Source: Chara braunii
Lineage: Eukaryota > Streptophyta > Charophyceae > Charales > Characeae
Direction of reading: 5' to 3'
DNA length: 25,670 nucleotides
Assembly (NCBI GenBank): GCA_003427395.1
Contig: BFEA01000716.1
Span: forward strand, 201,959-227,628
The notes under the pieces are model-generated. The model saw only the letters and a list, made by a program, of their open reading frames with translations, was not told where the DNA came from and made no database searches. The first letter of the stretch is position 1. Each line of letters starts with the position of its first letter. Positions 1-7,166 of this stretch are shown here, one piece after another. The translations under genes and the position numbers were made by a program.

Positions 1-345
1 TTCTTCTCTCAATTTCACCTCACACTACCTACCTACCACTACTCCTAATTGTAGGCAGCAGCAGCCAGTACCTACCACTACTCCTAATTGTAGGCATACG
101 GGGTTACAGCCAGAACCGTGTTCACGAGAGAACATGCGGGGGCTGCTCCCGACCTGCAGGTGGGCGACACCGGCTAGGGGACAGCTGGTAGCATCAGGGA
201 CCATGCCAACAGGACCAATCCCTGTGCCTCCCCTCAGGTCCCCTCCCCACCTGCAGGTGGGCGATACCGGCTAGGGGACAGCCGGTAGCATCAGGGACCA
301 TGCCAACAGGACCAATCCCTGTGCCTCCCCTCAGGTCCCCTCCCC
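1..345. repeat. tandem repeats: 97-bp unit x2 and 27-bp unit x2
   Basis: No gene is seen. A 27-bp unit starting ACCTACCACTACTCC occurs at 31-57 and 70-96. A 97-bp unit starting ACCTGCAGGTGGGCGA occurs head to tail at 152-248 and 249-345 with only a few mismatches. At the junction of the two units (about 246-261) there is a perfect 16-bp palindrome, CCCACCTGCAGGTGGG. Neither unit has a coding signature or terminal inverted repeats, so I class them as tandem repeats of unknown origin. Confidence 0.8.
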
Positions 346-404
346 TATGAACATCAGCAGACTCTGCTAAATGCCAATCGGGGGATCCAGTGGTCTATCT
401 CTAG

Positions 405-612
405 GTGGCGGGCGCCAAGCATGCCCAAGAAGGTACATGAGGCCAATGGGGATTGAACCCACGACCTCCTGAATGCCACTTGCGAGCCTTACCAACTGAN
501 GTGGCGGGCGCCAAGCATGCCCAAGAAGGTACATGAGGCCAATGGGGATTGAACCCACGACCTCCTGAATGCCACTTGCGAGCCTTACCAACTGAGTTAG
601 GCCGCTGGATTG
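405..612 (-). repeat. tRNA-derived SINE-like unit, duplicated around one N
   Basis: On the minus strand the sequence reads like a tRNA. An A box, TAACTCAGTTGG, lies at 599-588 and a B box, GGTTCAATCCC, at 555-545, with tRNA-like spacing. A T-arm GTGGG/CCCAT encloses a 7-nt loop. The acceptor stem does not pair, so this is not a functional tRNA gene; an RNA polymerase III-driven SINE head or a tRNA pseudogene fits better. The 95 bp at 405-499 are repeated exactly at 501-595 with a single N at 500 between them, which looks like an unmerged gap edge. The copy at 405-499 lacks the full A box. The 3' end of the unit is not defined. Confidence 0.65.
500..500. other. single-base assembly gap between identical 95-bp copies
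   Basis: One N separates two identical 95-bp sequences (405-499 and 501-595). Perfect identity directly abutting an N suggests that the same sequence was written twice at a contig junction. Confidence 0.85.
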
Positions 613-718
613 TTGTTTACTGTTTCACCAGGTACCCATATTCATATTACTCACCACACACCTCATTTGCATCCTGACCAGAAGCACAACTTAGGCCATT
701 ATTAATTTATTATACTCA

Positions 719-1231
719 GGGCATGGCGACGCCAAATCCGCAAAATATGCGGATTTGGGAAGGGCGGATTTGAGGTTTTGGACATGGTTCACATCACACT
801 GCTGTACCATTTCAGATGGGACAAGGTCGCGGCTGTCTGGAGAAATGGGGATCTGGTACTTGGCTGGTCACACGGCGCCATGCACAAATTGTGCAAGAAC
901 TTTTGTGAACGAATTTTTGCCAATTTTTGAAGAAAATGCAGAAACAAAAAGGGCATTTGCGGTCACCTTCAGAGGTGACTGCCGCAAAATCCCTTGCCCC
1001 ACGGCTTCCCAGGCCGCGGACAACTGGGCACAGGAATAGTACATTTGCGAATTTGGTAGATCCGTGTGACCGGCCATTACCCCTTTTTTGGGGGGTCTTG
1101 GGATTATAGGTCCCTGTGTGAGTCTGCCCTGAAAAGGTACAGCAGTGTGACGTGAAGCATGCCCAAAACCTCAAATAGGCCCTTCCCAAATTCGCATTTT
1201 GCAGATTTAGGGTAGCAGTGTGAGTATGCCC
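719..1231. mobile_element. 513-bp non-autonomous TIR element (MITE-like), TSD TCA
   Basis: Long imperfect terminal inverted repeats run from 719 to about 808 and from 1231 back to about 1135. Both arms share a block containing GAATTTGGGAAGGG or its variant, a TTTGAGGTTTTGG block, and TCACACTGCTGTACC at the inner end. The tips read GGGCATGG (left) and GGGCATAC (right, reverse complement). The element lies between TCA (716-718) and TCA (1232-1234), a 3-bp duplication as made by PIF/Harbinger transposases. The left arm also holds a perfect 9-bp inverted repeat, AAATCCGCA/TGCGGATTT. No coding sequence is supported inside. A further tip-like sequence at about 1113-1131 suggests a related element nested within. 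Confidence 0.8.
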
Positions 1232-1234
1232 TCA

Positions 1235-1628
1235 GATGAGCAGCACAATAATGTAAATCGGAATTACCGAAGGCCGGTCAGCTCAACGGTGATATCTCAA
1301 GAGTGTTGTCGTTTCTTAAAAAAAAAACAAAAAAGAATCATTTGCCTGGCTTACTTTAACTTGGTTTTGTTGTCTTTTCCACTCAAAAGTGTGTCACACA
1401 GTCGAGAAAAAGTGTGCCGCACGGGAAAAAAAAAAAAGAAGAAAAAAAGCTCAACCCAATGGGCACTACGTACTGTGACGAGGCCAGTTGAAGTGATAAT
1501 AATGCCACATTCACTTTCTGTGTCGGAGGGATAATAATGCCAATTTAGCCTTTAAATAATAATAATAATAATAATAATGCCAATTTAATCTTCTGTGTTG
1601 ACTGTAACTGCTTGGAAAACACATGGAA
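1235..1628. repeat. A-rich spacer with (AAT)n microsatellite; no gene
   Basis: The stretch holds A-runs near 1319-1329 and 1421-1448 and an (AAT)n tract at about 1555-1578. A short motif, ATAATGCCAATTTA, appears on both sides of that microsatellite. I see no gene, RNA or mobile-element boundary here. Confidence 0.6.
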
Positions 1629-1750
1629 GTGTCCTTGGGGACATCCGTTAAGATTGGAGCGATACAGAGAAAGAGGAGATCAGCAAGGATGACATGCATA
1701 AATCGAGAAATGGTCCATATTGAAAAAAAAAAAAAAAAAAAAAAAAAAAA
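1629..1750 (+). pseudogene. U6 snRNA retropseudogene with 28-nt poly(A) tail
   Basis: From memory of plant U6 snRNA, 1629-1722 is a U6 copy. It has the 5' stem-loop (GTCCTTGGGGACATCC), the AACGATACAGAG-type segment (here GAGCGATACAGAGAA, with the ACAGAGA box intact), GCAAGGATGACATGCATAAA, and the 3' part TCGAGAAATGGTCCA. About 18 nt around the central GCATGGCCCCTGC segment are missing or replaced, so the AGC region is damaged. It is followed by 28 A (1723-1750). U6 is made by RNA polymerase III and normally ends in U, so the A tail points to retroposition by LINE machinery. No functional U6 promoter (USE and TATA) is recognised upstream. Confidence 0.88.
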
Positions 1751-1802
1751 GTGTCCTTGGGGACATCCGTTAAGAGGATTAGGATAATCGAGAAGTGCAT
1801 GG
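1751..1802 (+). pseudogene. second, internally deleted U6 snRNA retrocopy
   Basis: Directly after the poly(A) of the first U6 copy, the first 25 nt of that copy are repeated exactly (1751-1775), including its non-canonical GTGTCC start and GTTAAGA. After a large internal deletion, TAATCGAGAAGTGCATGG resembles the U6 3' part. The two copies share derived changes, so they are not independent captures of a normal U6. They may be a retroposed dimer or a duplication. Confidence 0.7.
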
Positions 1803-1809
1803 AAACTGA

Positions 1810-2238
1810 GGGTCTCGCTCCACTACTATACACTATACAAAATTGTATAGTTGGGCGTCTCTCCACTAACTATACACTATACACGTGAAAACTCCATTGT
1901 ATAGTTGTCAGAAATCGGCCGTGGATCGCACTCTACATTTGTGTATAGTTCCCAGCCTGCAAAAGTCATTACTCGGATACTCCTCGAAGGGTGGTTGAAG
2001 GAGGCCGCTGTTCGAACACGAAATAGGATAGTCCGCCTGGAGTCTGGGCCGACAAACTGCTGTCTTGTAGTGCTCTTAGGGTGTTTTGTAGTGAACTCAG
2101 GAATTGGAGAGCTGTATAGTGGATAGTAAGTGGAGCGACGGCGCAGGCTATACACGAAATCTCCATTTTTTGGTACTCTGACAGCTATACACGAACTCTC
2201 CAAAATTCTGTATAGCGGACAGTGGTGGAGCGAGACCC
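1810..2238. mobile_element. 429-bp MITE, TIR GGGTCTCGCTCCACTACT, TSD TGA
   Basis: The left end GGGTCTCGCTCCACTACT matches the reverse complement of the right end, GGGTCTCGCTCCACCACT. Both arms go on to include CTATACA motifs. TGA flanks both sides (1807-1809 and 2239-2241). Interior copies of CTATACAC and ACTCTCCA give further subterminal inverted repeats. There is no coding capacity. The 3-bp duplication and GGG tip point to the PIF/Harbinger superfamily, with transposase supplied in trans. Confidence 0.85.
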
Positions 2239-2249
2239 TGAATGGAAGT

Positions 2250-2258
2250 CGTTGTTGC

Positions 2259-2296
<38 letters not shown>

Positions 2297-2352
2297 TTCG
2301 GGATGATGGAGATATCATGGAGAAAGGGATGAAGTTTTTTTTTTTTTTTTTC
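2250..2352. repeat. (GTT)n microsatellite and poly(T)
   Basis: A (TTG)n tract covers about 2250-2295 and a T-run lies at about 2336-2352. Nothing else is seen here. Confidence 0.85.
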
Positions 2353-2511
2353 TAAAACGGATTAATGTTTAAAATTATCCAATTAGATACAACAACGCTA
2401 CCGTCTGTTCATGGAGTTTTTCTACGTCATGCTTTTACTGCTTTGTCCTTTTCCGCACGTGGAGAGTTATCAGCATTCGACTTTTGCTTGCCAACGGATT
2501 TTCTACATGAT

Positions 2512-2643
2512 GGGCGTGTCTGCGTGGCTCCACTATACTCTCGAAATGCACAAAAGACAAGAATCATGGTGGTGTATCTTTCCATGTTCTAGTGGAAGAT
2601 TCACTCTCGTTTTGCACATTTCGAGAGTAGTGGAGTGAGGGCC
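2512..2643. mobile_element. short foldback MITE of the CTCCACTACTCTCGAAATG family
   Basis: The left arm GGCTCCACTATACTCTCG plus AAATGCACAAAAGAC pairs with the right arm, whose reverse complement reads CTCCACTACTCTCGAAATG then TGCAAAACGAGAG. The interior motif TATCTTTCCATRTTCTAG is shared with the elements at 3224-3335 and 3936-4056, so the three are copies of one family. The outer boundary is less certain than in those copies. Confidence 0.7.
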
Positions 2644-2851
2644 GGTGTGTCCCTTTTGAATGCTTGGCAATGGATTGTTTTTTGTTTTTGTTTTTTTTGT
2701 TTTGTTTTTTTTTGTTTACAATCAATGGATTTTCTACGTTATGTCTTCCTTCCTTTACTTTTCCCCCTTTTTAAAATCATAGACAGGGTGACCTTCTCTG
2801 GTCCCGTTTTTGGGGGGGGAGGAGTGGGGGGGAGGGAGGGAGGGTCGGCAG
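2644..2851. other. T/G-rich low-complexity spacer
   Basis: T-runs and TTTTG repeats at about 2674-2720 are followed by G-rich sequence at 2810-2845. No gene or boundary is recognised. Confidence 0.6.
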
Positions 2852-3033
2852 GAGGAAATTATGCGGGAGTCACAAAAACAAGTTATAAATTTTATAATTG
2901 CACTCTGGGCCAAGATACTCTATGCAATTGCAGTTCGGGCAATGTATACAACCCAGCTTTCTGGCCAGGTGTAGGGTGTCCATAGTGCAATTATAAATTA
3001 CAATTGGTTTTTGTGACTCCAGCGTAGTTACCC
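2852..3033. mobile_element. foldback element with GGAGTCACAAAAAC arms
   Basis: The left arm (about 2860-2912: GGAGTCACAAAAACA, then TATAATTGCACT) is matched by the reverse complement of the right arm (about 2980-3033: GGAGTCACAAAAACC, then TATAATTGCACT). The loop is about 70 bp and no ORF is supported. Arms extend outward with decreasing similarity, so the outer ends are approximate and I could not fix a target duplication. Its tip differs from the GGGYCTCG family. Confidence 0.7.
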
Positions 3034-3053
3034 CTCAGGCTGATGAAACACAG

Positions 3054-3222
3054 CAGCGCAGGGTCACGGCCAACACGAAACGAAAACGACACGAGTGCAT
3101 CTTCCCACGAAAGGTGGCAAAATACACTTGTTACTATTTATAGCAAACCGATGAACCAGGCCATTTTCTGCAGGAAGATGCACTCGTTTCGTTTTTTGTT
3201 CGTGTCCCGTGCCGACACGCTA
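3054..3222. mobile_element. foldback element with ACGAGTGCATCTTCC arms
   Basis: The left arm contains ACACGAAACGAAAACGACAC followed by GAGTGCATCTTCC. The reverse complement of the right arm contains ACACGAACAAAAAACGAAAC followed by GAGTGCATCTTCC. Arms are about 50 bp with a roughly 70-bp loop. The ACGAAACGAAA motif is also found just inside the ends of the element at 4748-5208. It abuts the next element with almost no spacer. Confidence 0.72.
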
Positions 3223-3223
3223 T

Positions 3224-3335
3224 GGGGCTCGCTGCATTACTCTGGAACATGCACAAAAGACAAAGTATCTTTCCATATTCTAGCAGGAAGATTCACTCTC
3301 GTTTTGCACATTTCGAGAGTCGTGCAGCGAGGCCC
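3224..3335. mobile_element. 112-bp MITE, TIR GGGCCTCGCTGCAC, TSD TAT
   Basis: The left end is GGGGCTCGCTGCATTACTC; the reverse complement of the right end is GGGCCTCGCTGCACGACTC. Both arms carry ATGCACAAAAGAC or ATGTGCAAAACGAGAG just inside. TAT lies immediately outside on both sides (3221-3223 and 3336-3338). The interior matches the copies at 2512-2643 and 3936-4056. Confidence 0.83.
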
Positions 3336-3370
3336 TATATGTATCTTATAGCAACCAACACTGGTATTAT

Positions 3371-3410
3371 AGACTATGTGCAGACTATGTGCAGACTATG
3401 TGCAGACTAT
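3371..3410. repeat. 11-bp tandem repeat, 3.6 copies
   Basis: AGACTATGTGC is repeated three full times plus AGACTAT. The array ends in the TAT that flanks the next TIR element. Confidence 0.95.
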
Positions 3411-4056
3411 GGCCTCGCTGCACTACTCATGAAATGTGCTTTTGCATGAGCTGCGCATCCCTGCACACTTACTCGTGAATTTGGCGGTCCGAAAACACAT
3501 CAAGAGCTGTCAGACGTTACTCTTGCATCCATCAAGAGCTGTCGCCGCTCCACTACTCTTGCCTTGTCGCTTGTGAAAATGTGTTTCACGAGCTGACGGT
3601 GTCATCGTGAAAATGCGTTTCACGAGCTGTCAGGACACCGTCGGCCGAAGACTTCTAGAGCCCTCTTGCGCGCCTGCCTGCAACCACGGTTTTTGCAAGG
3701 GTGGTAGGATGGTTTCTTGAAAGGGTGCTGGATTTCTCGAGTGAGCCTGGGTCTGGATGGACAAACCAGGCTGCACTGCACTCCAGGATCCACAAGAGCG
3801 TGACAAGAGTGCTTCATGAGCGGGACTATCTAGAGTAAGTGCAGCCACGACTGAACTCTAACTCTAGGCCATTTCGGGAATCCGACAACTCAAGCCGCAC
3901 TCTTGATTTTTTTCACGAGTCATGAGTAGTGGAGTGGCCTTGCTGCACTACTCTTGACATGCACAAAAGACATTAACCATGGCGGTGTATCTTTCCATAT
4001 TCTAGCAGAAGATTCACTCTCGTTTTCCGCATTTCAAGAGGAGTGCGGCGAGGCCC
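3411..4056. mobile_element. 646-bp composite TIR element with an embedded 121-bp family member, outer TSD TAT
   Basis: The outer left end is GGCCTCGCTGCACTACTC (3411). The outer right end, in reverse complement, is GGGCCTCGCCGCACTCCTC (ending 4056). TAT flanks both (3408-3410 and 4057-4059). A second pair of ends lies inside: an inverted end at about 3915-3939 and a left end GGCCTTGCTGCACTACTC at 3936. So 3936-4056 is itself a short MITE like 3224-3335, and 3411-3939 is a longer relative sharing a few bases with it. The interior holds several TTTCACGAGCTG copies. No ORF is supported. Confidence 0.7.
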
Positions 4057-4142
4057 TATGTATCTTACCTGCCAGTGAGCAGAGGCTCATTAGCTGTACT
4101 GTTTGATAATTGTATGACCGGTCGGTCGCATTAGGACAAATC

Positions 4143-4290
4143 CCCGGCCTAGGTCCCACTTACACGAATTAAGGGATATTGACCGTAGATAGCAGAGATC
4201 AACGGCTAGAATCTCTTAATCCGTGCAAGGTCATAGCAGAGATCAAAGGCTAGAATCTCTTAATCCATGCAAGTGGGACCTTGCCCCGGG
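4143..4290. mobile_element. foldback element with AGGTCCCACTT arms
   Basis: The left arm AGGTCCCACTTACACGAATT plus AAGGGAT pairs with the right arm, whose reverse complement is AGGTCCCACTTGCATGGATT plus AAGAGAT. Inside, a 39-bp unit (AGCAGAGATCAACGGCTAGA and following) is repeated directly at about 4190-4228 and 4234-4272. It has no coding capacity and belongs to a different family from its neighbours. Confidence 0.72.
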
Positions 4291-4747
4291 TGTCTCGCCT
4301 TCTCTTCTCTTCTTCTTCCTCTTCCTCTTCCTCTTCCTCTTCCTCTTCTTCTACGTCGTCCTCTGTTCCTATCCTTCAGTTTTCTTACCCAATGGTATCT
4401 ACTGTTACAGTATCAGGACCGCCATCTCTCTCTTGTGTCACTTGCTAAAGCTTGCTCTATGAAATTCCGTTGATTGGATATTACAAGGAATATATCTCAT
4501 TCTCCCCTCATTATCCCGTGGTCTCAGACGGTTAAAAAAAAAAAAAAAAAAAAAAAGACCAACGGCGGATTCTTTTCTACCCAAATTGTTGTTTCAAACT
4601 AACGGCGTCTAACGCCGTGATATGATATCTTTGCCGAATAGAATGCATTTTATTTTATTTTTTTGAAAACCTGCCGCTTCAGTCCTTCGTTGTTTCCAAA
4701 AAAGCATCCCTTGGAAGTATTGAGGATTCAGAACTGTTTAGTACTTA
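4291..4747. other. non-coding spacer with (CTTCCT)n tract and poly(A)
   Basis: A pyrimidine tract based on CTTCCT covers about 4301-4352, and a 23-bp A-run about 4534-4556. Short open frames here are products of the simple repeat. No gene is recognised. Confidence 0.6.
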
Positions 4748-5208
4748 GGGCCTCGCCGCACGGTGCACGAAACGAAAAAAAAAACGACTTCGTTTCGTGA
4801 AGCAGTCGCCGCATGGCACCCACACGACCTCTGTCAGGAAAAACTCGTGAATGCTGTCCGTCTCCAAGTTCGCGAGCCCTCACGAGCGTGCCGACTCCTC
4901 CCTGCCTGCAGCACTCGCGAACTAGTAGGTCCTCCGCTGGTAGGGTGGAGGAGCTGTGAAATCTTACGAGTGTGCTGCATCGCTCCAACCGAGGTCCATC
5001 CAAAAACTTTGAGCGTAGCGTCCACAAATTTGGACCGTAGCGAAGCAAATCCCGCACTACTCTCGCCAGGGCGTTGTCGCGAGAGTTTTCGTGTGTGCTG
5101 TGGGGCGGTGAGGCAAAAAACGAAGAGAAACGGTGGATCAGGGCTTCGCGCGGCCTTGCGACTCTGGTGATCGTTTTGTTTCGTTAGTTGTGCCATGCGG
5201 CAAGGCCC
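4748..5208. mobile_element. 461-bp MITE, TIR GGGCCTCGCCGCAC, TSD TTA (Tourist-like)
   Basis: The left end GGGCCTCGCCGCACGGTGCA matches the reverse complement of the right end, GGGCCTTGCCGCATGGCACA. Both arms then contain ACGAAAC-type repeats. TTA is present immediately outside on both sides (4745-4747 and 5209-5211), the classic PIF/Harbinger/Tourist target. The interior has no supported ORF: overlapping frames of 110-135 codons on both strands have no recognisable motif. It is the clearest element of the GGGYCTCG family here. Confidence 0.88.
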
Positions 5209-5336
5209 TTAGTCTATCTTTAAGCTAGCCAGGGTCCATTTACATCCACAAGGAATACAACAGTTACTGTCAACCACTGATCTGAGATCTCGGCCATAAC
5301 AAGCAGGTGCCTTTATCTTTATACTAACTTAAAGTT

Positions 5337-5421
5337 TATAGTAGTTTATACTACAAATTCAATGACATCGGAGAGTGGGATACTTATAGTAGTTTATACT
5401 ATAATTACGTCGGAGAGTGGG
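5337..5421. repeat. two direct copies of a roughly 40-bp unit with an internal palindrome
   Basis: TATAGTAGTTTATACTA begins each unit (5337 and 5385) and ATCGGAGAGTGGGA or GTCGGAGAGTGGGA ends each. In the second copy TATAGTA and TACTATA form a perfect 7-bp inverted repeat around 5 nt. Confidence 0.85.
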
Positions 5422-5516
5422 AGACACCATACTCACAAGAGTCACAACACAGACATTCAGCCCAACCCAGCACTATAGTGGAAGCAGAAAAAAAAAACTC
5501 AAATTAAATTAAAATA

Positions 5517-5517
<1 letters not shown>

Positions 5518-5566
<49 letters not shown>

Positions 5567-5665
5567 GAATAAGAATAATAATAAAAATAGTCGAAGCACA
5601 ATCCGAACTCATGACCGTGGTAATATGCTGAGTTCAGGTCGTGATTCGTCGCAGCTTCGACTATT
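5518..5665. repeat. (AAT)n microsatellite next to an inverted repeat
   Basis: An (AAT)n tract covers about 5518-5585. It abuts an inverted repeat whose left arm AATAGTCGAAGC (5586-5597) pairs exactly with GCTTCGACTATT (5654-5665). Weaker pairing continues inward. A small foldback element inserted beside the microsatellite is possible. Confidence 0.7.
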
Positions 5666-5926
5666 ATGCTTGAGTTGGGGGTTTTTCAGGGTCCATTTAC
5701 TGTGGTAACCACACTGAAAGAACCCGAACTCATATAACCACAGTAACCACACCCATGAGCATGAGGCCTTCCGCGGGCACAACCATACCATCCGCATGCA
5801 TTGGGCTATCAGATTCTACGCAGCGCCACCAAATGCAGGTGAAATATAGCGAAATATGTTCTTTTTTTCTTCTTTTTTTTTTTTTCTTCTTTTTTTTTTT
5901 TTCTTTCAAGAGGGCCCTTGTGCAAG

Positions 5927-5969
5927 GCCTCTATCCCGGTGGTGGTAAGAGAACTACCGGGATTGAGGC
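5927..5969 (-). other. 17-bp-arm inverted repeat just before the LINE A poly(A)
   Basis: GCCTCTATCCCGGTGGT (5927-5943) pairs with ACTACCGGGATTGAGGC (5953-5969) with two mismatches around a 9-nt loop. In LINE A RNA this would be the last strong stem-loop before the A tail. The LINE B 3' end lacks it, so it is either specific to LINE A or lost in B. Confidence 0.8.
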
Positions 5970-5984
5970 TTTGTCAGGCGGGCC

Positions 5985-6032
5985 GCTCCATCTATTGGTG
6001 GGGAGCATCACCTGCTGGAAACTGGGTCCAGC
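5985..6032 (-). other. LINE A 3'-end double hairpin (HP-II 5985-6006, HP-I 6014-6032)
   Basis: In LINE sense the order is GGGAC, then HP-I with stem GCTGGA/TCCAGC and loop CCCAGTT, then linker AGGTGAT, then HP-II with stem GCTCC/GGAGC and a 12-nt loop. The same 48-bp arrangement ends LINE B, where poly(A) follows almost directly. I infer a 3' RNA signal used in reverse transcription; that function is not shown by sequence alone. Confidence 0.8.
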
Positions 6033-6084
6033 GTCCCTTAAATAGCACATTGACTTACATTACATCATTGGAAGTGACGCCATT

Positions 6085-6411
6085 GCTGGAAACCGGGTCC
6101 AGCGTCCCATATCATTTAATTCTACCAACCTACCACGCAGCGGGCCTAGCTAATGGGGGGGGGACACTGGGGGGCACCAGTGCAGCCCCCTCCTCACGCG
6201 AACCCCTGCCAGCCACCGTCCAATCCTCAGGGCGTCTATCGAATCCGTCTGTTGGAAAATCAGCAAAAACGATAGGAGAAAGAGGAGAAACAGAAAGAAC
6301 AGAAGAAGTGCCAACTATTGCTGGAAACCGGGTCCAGCGTCCCTTGAATACATTATTGCAGTACATCATTGAGAGTGACGCCAATGTGCTGGAAACCGGG
6401 TCCAGCGTCCC
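6085..6411 (-). other. three further HP-I hairpins in the LINE A 3' UTR
   Basis: HP-I copies lie at 6085-6103, 6320-6338 and 6388-6406, all with stem GCTGGA/TCCAGC and loop CCCGGTT in LINE sense, each preceded by GGGAC. They form two pairs with similar internal spacing (68 and 71 bp). The pair spacers share TTGGCGTCACT or TGGCGTCACT and CAATGATGTA, so a two-hairpin block was duplicated about 300 bp apart within the UTR. Confidence 0.85.
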
Positions 6412-6809
6412 ATACCTGGTCGACTTAACCAAATCATATCTGCAACCAGTGTCCTTTCAACAGCAAAAGTGTACCAGGGACCACCAAGACAGCCCATCCA
6501 ACTTCCTCTGAATTCAGCTGGAATGAACTAAGGAGACCAGAGAAATAAGGAGAGTAACAGAACAGAACTACCCAGAACTAACTAGAAATACACCGAATGA
6601 GCCCCCGACCTGGTCCAAGAACAAAACAGGAGATTTTGCTGAGCGAGGCCCAGGCTGGGCAGGCCAAGGTATATTCTGCTACAAGGTCTGTCACGCTTTA
6701 CCGTCTTCCTAGCTCAGTCAGACAACAACCTTTGGCTCTCTAACACAAGAAAATTGGCAAAACACCTGTGTCCCCCCGCTGCAATTGTGCCCCTTCTGTC
6801 TGTCAATCC

Positions 6810-7166
6810 TTACAGGGCTGCGGGCAGTAGAATCTCGGCTAAGGAAAGTGGATGGGGGGGGAAGGGATCCAGGAAATCCTGGGCCGCCCTTAATGCCACC
6901 CCTGGATCAAGATTGGTCCAGTCACGGAAAACCAGCCGGCAATCCCTTTCTATCTCAGGCTCTGGGTCCTCTTGTGGCCCCTGTTCCGTCAGAACTTTCC
7001 CGGACCACCTGACCTCGGCCACCCATCCCTCCCATTCCTTCCCCAGCCAGTTTGCGCTGAAGCCAGATATTGCTTTGTGCATGTCCCGCCGGTTGTGCAT
7101 TTGATCCAGTTTATCCTTAACGGCTCTCCATTGGGACGCAATTTCATATTGGAATAATGCCCTGAT
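6810..7166 (-). pseudogene. LINE A ORF2 C-terminal tail
   Basis: After the TAA at 7169-7167 the same frame stays open down to 6810. It includes WLGKEWEGWVAEVRW and a long acidic/basic tail ending in PHPLSLAEILLPAAL. The stop directly follows the residues AMD and the next codons are IRALFQ, so one CAA-to-TAA change would explain the break. No domain is recognised in this tail. Confidence 0.65.

Noticed and set aside
152-345. 97-bp repeats as LTRs or a CRISPR array
   Set aside because: The two units directly abut with no internal region or spacers.
545-612. Functional tRNA gene
   Set aside because: A and B boxes and a T-arm are present, but the acceptor stem does not pair, so only a tRNA-derived repeat is claimed.
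4748-5208. Overlapping frames of 109-135 codons as genes
   Set aside because: They occur on both strands inside a MITE, including its inverted repeats, and have no recognisable motif.
5918-6511. 197-codon plus-strand open frame
   Set aside because: It lies antisense in the LINE A 3' UTR and its repeated residues come from the HP-I hairpins.
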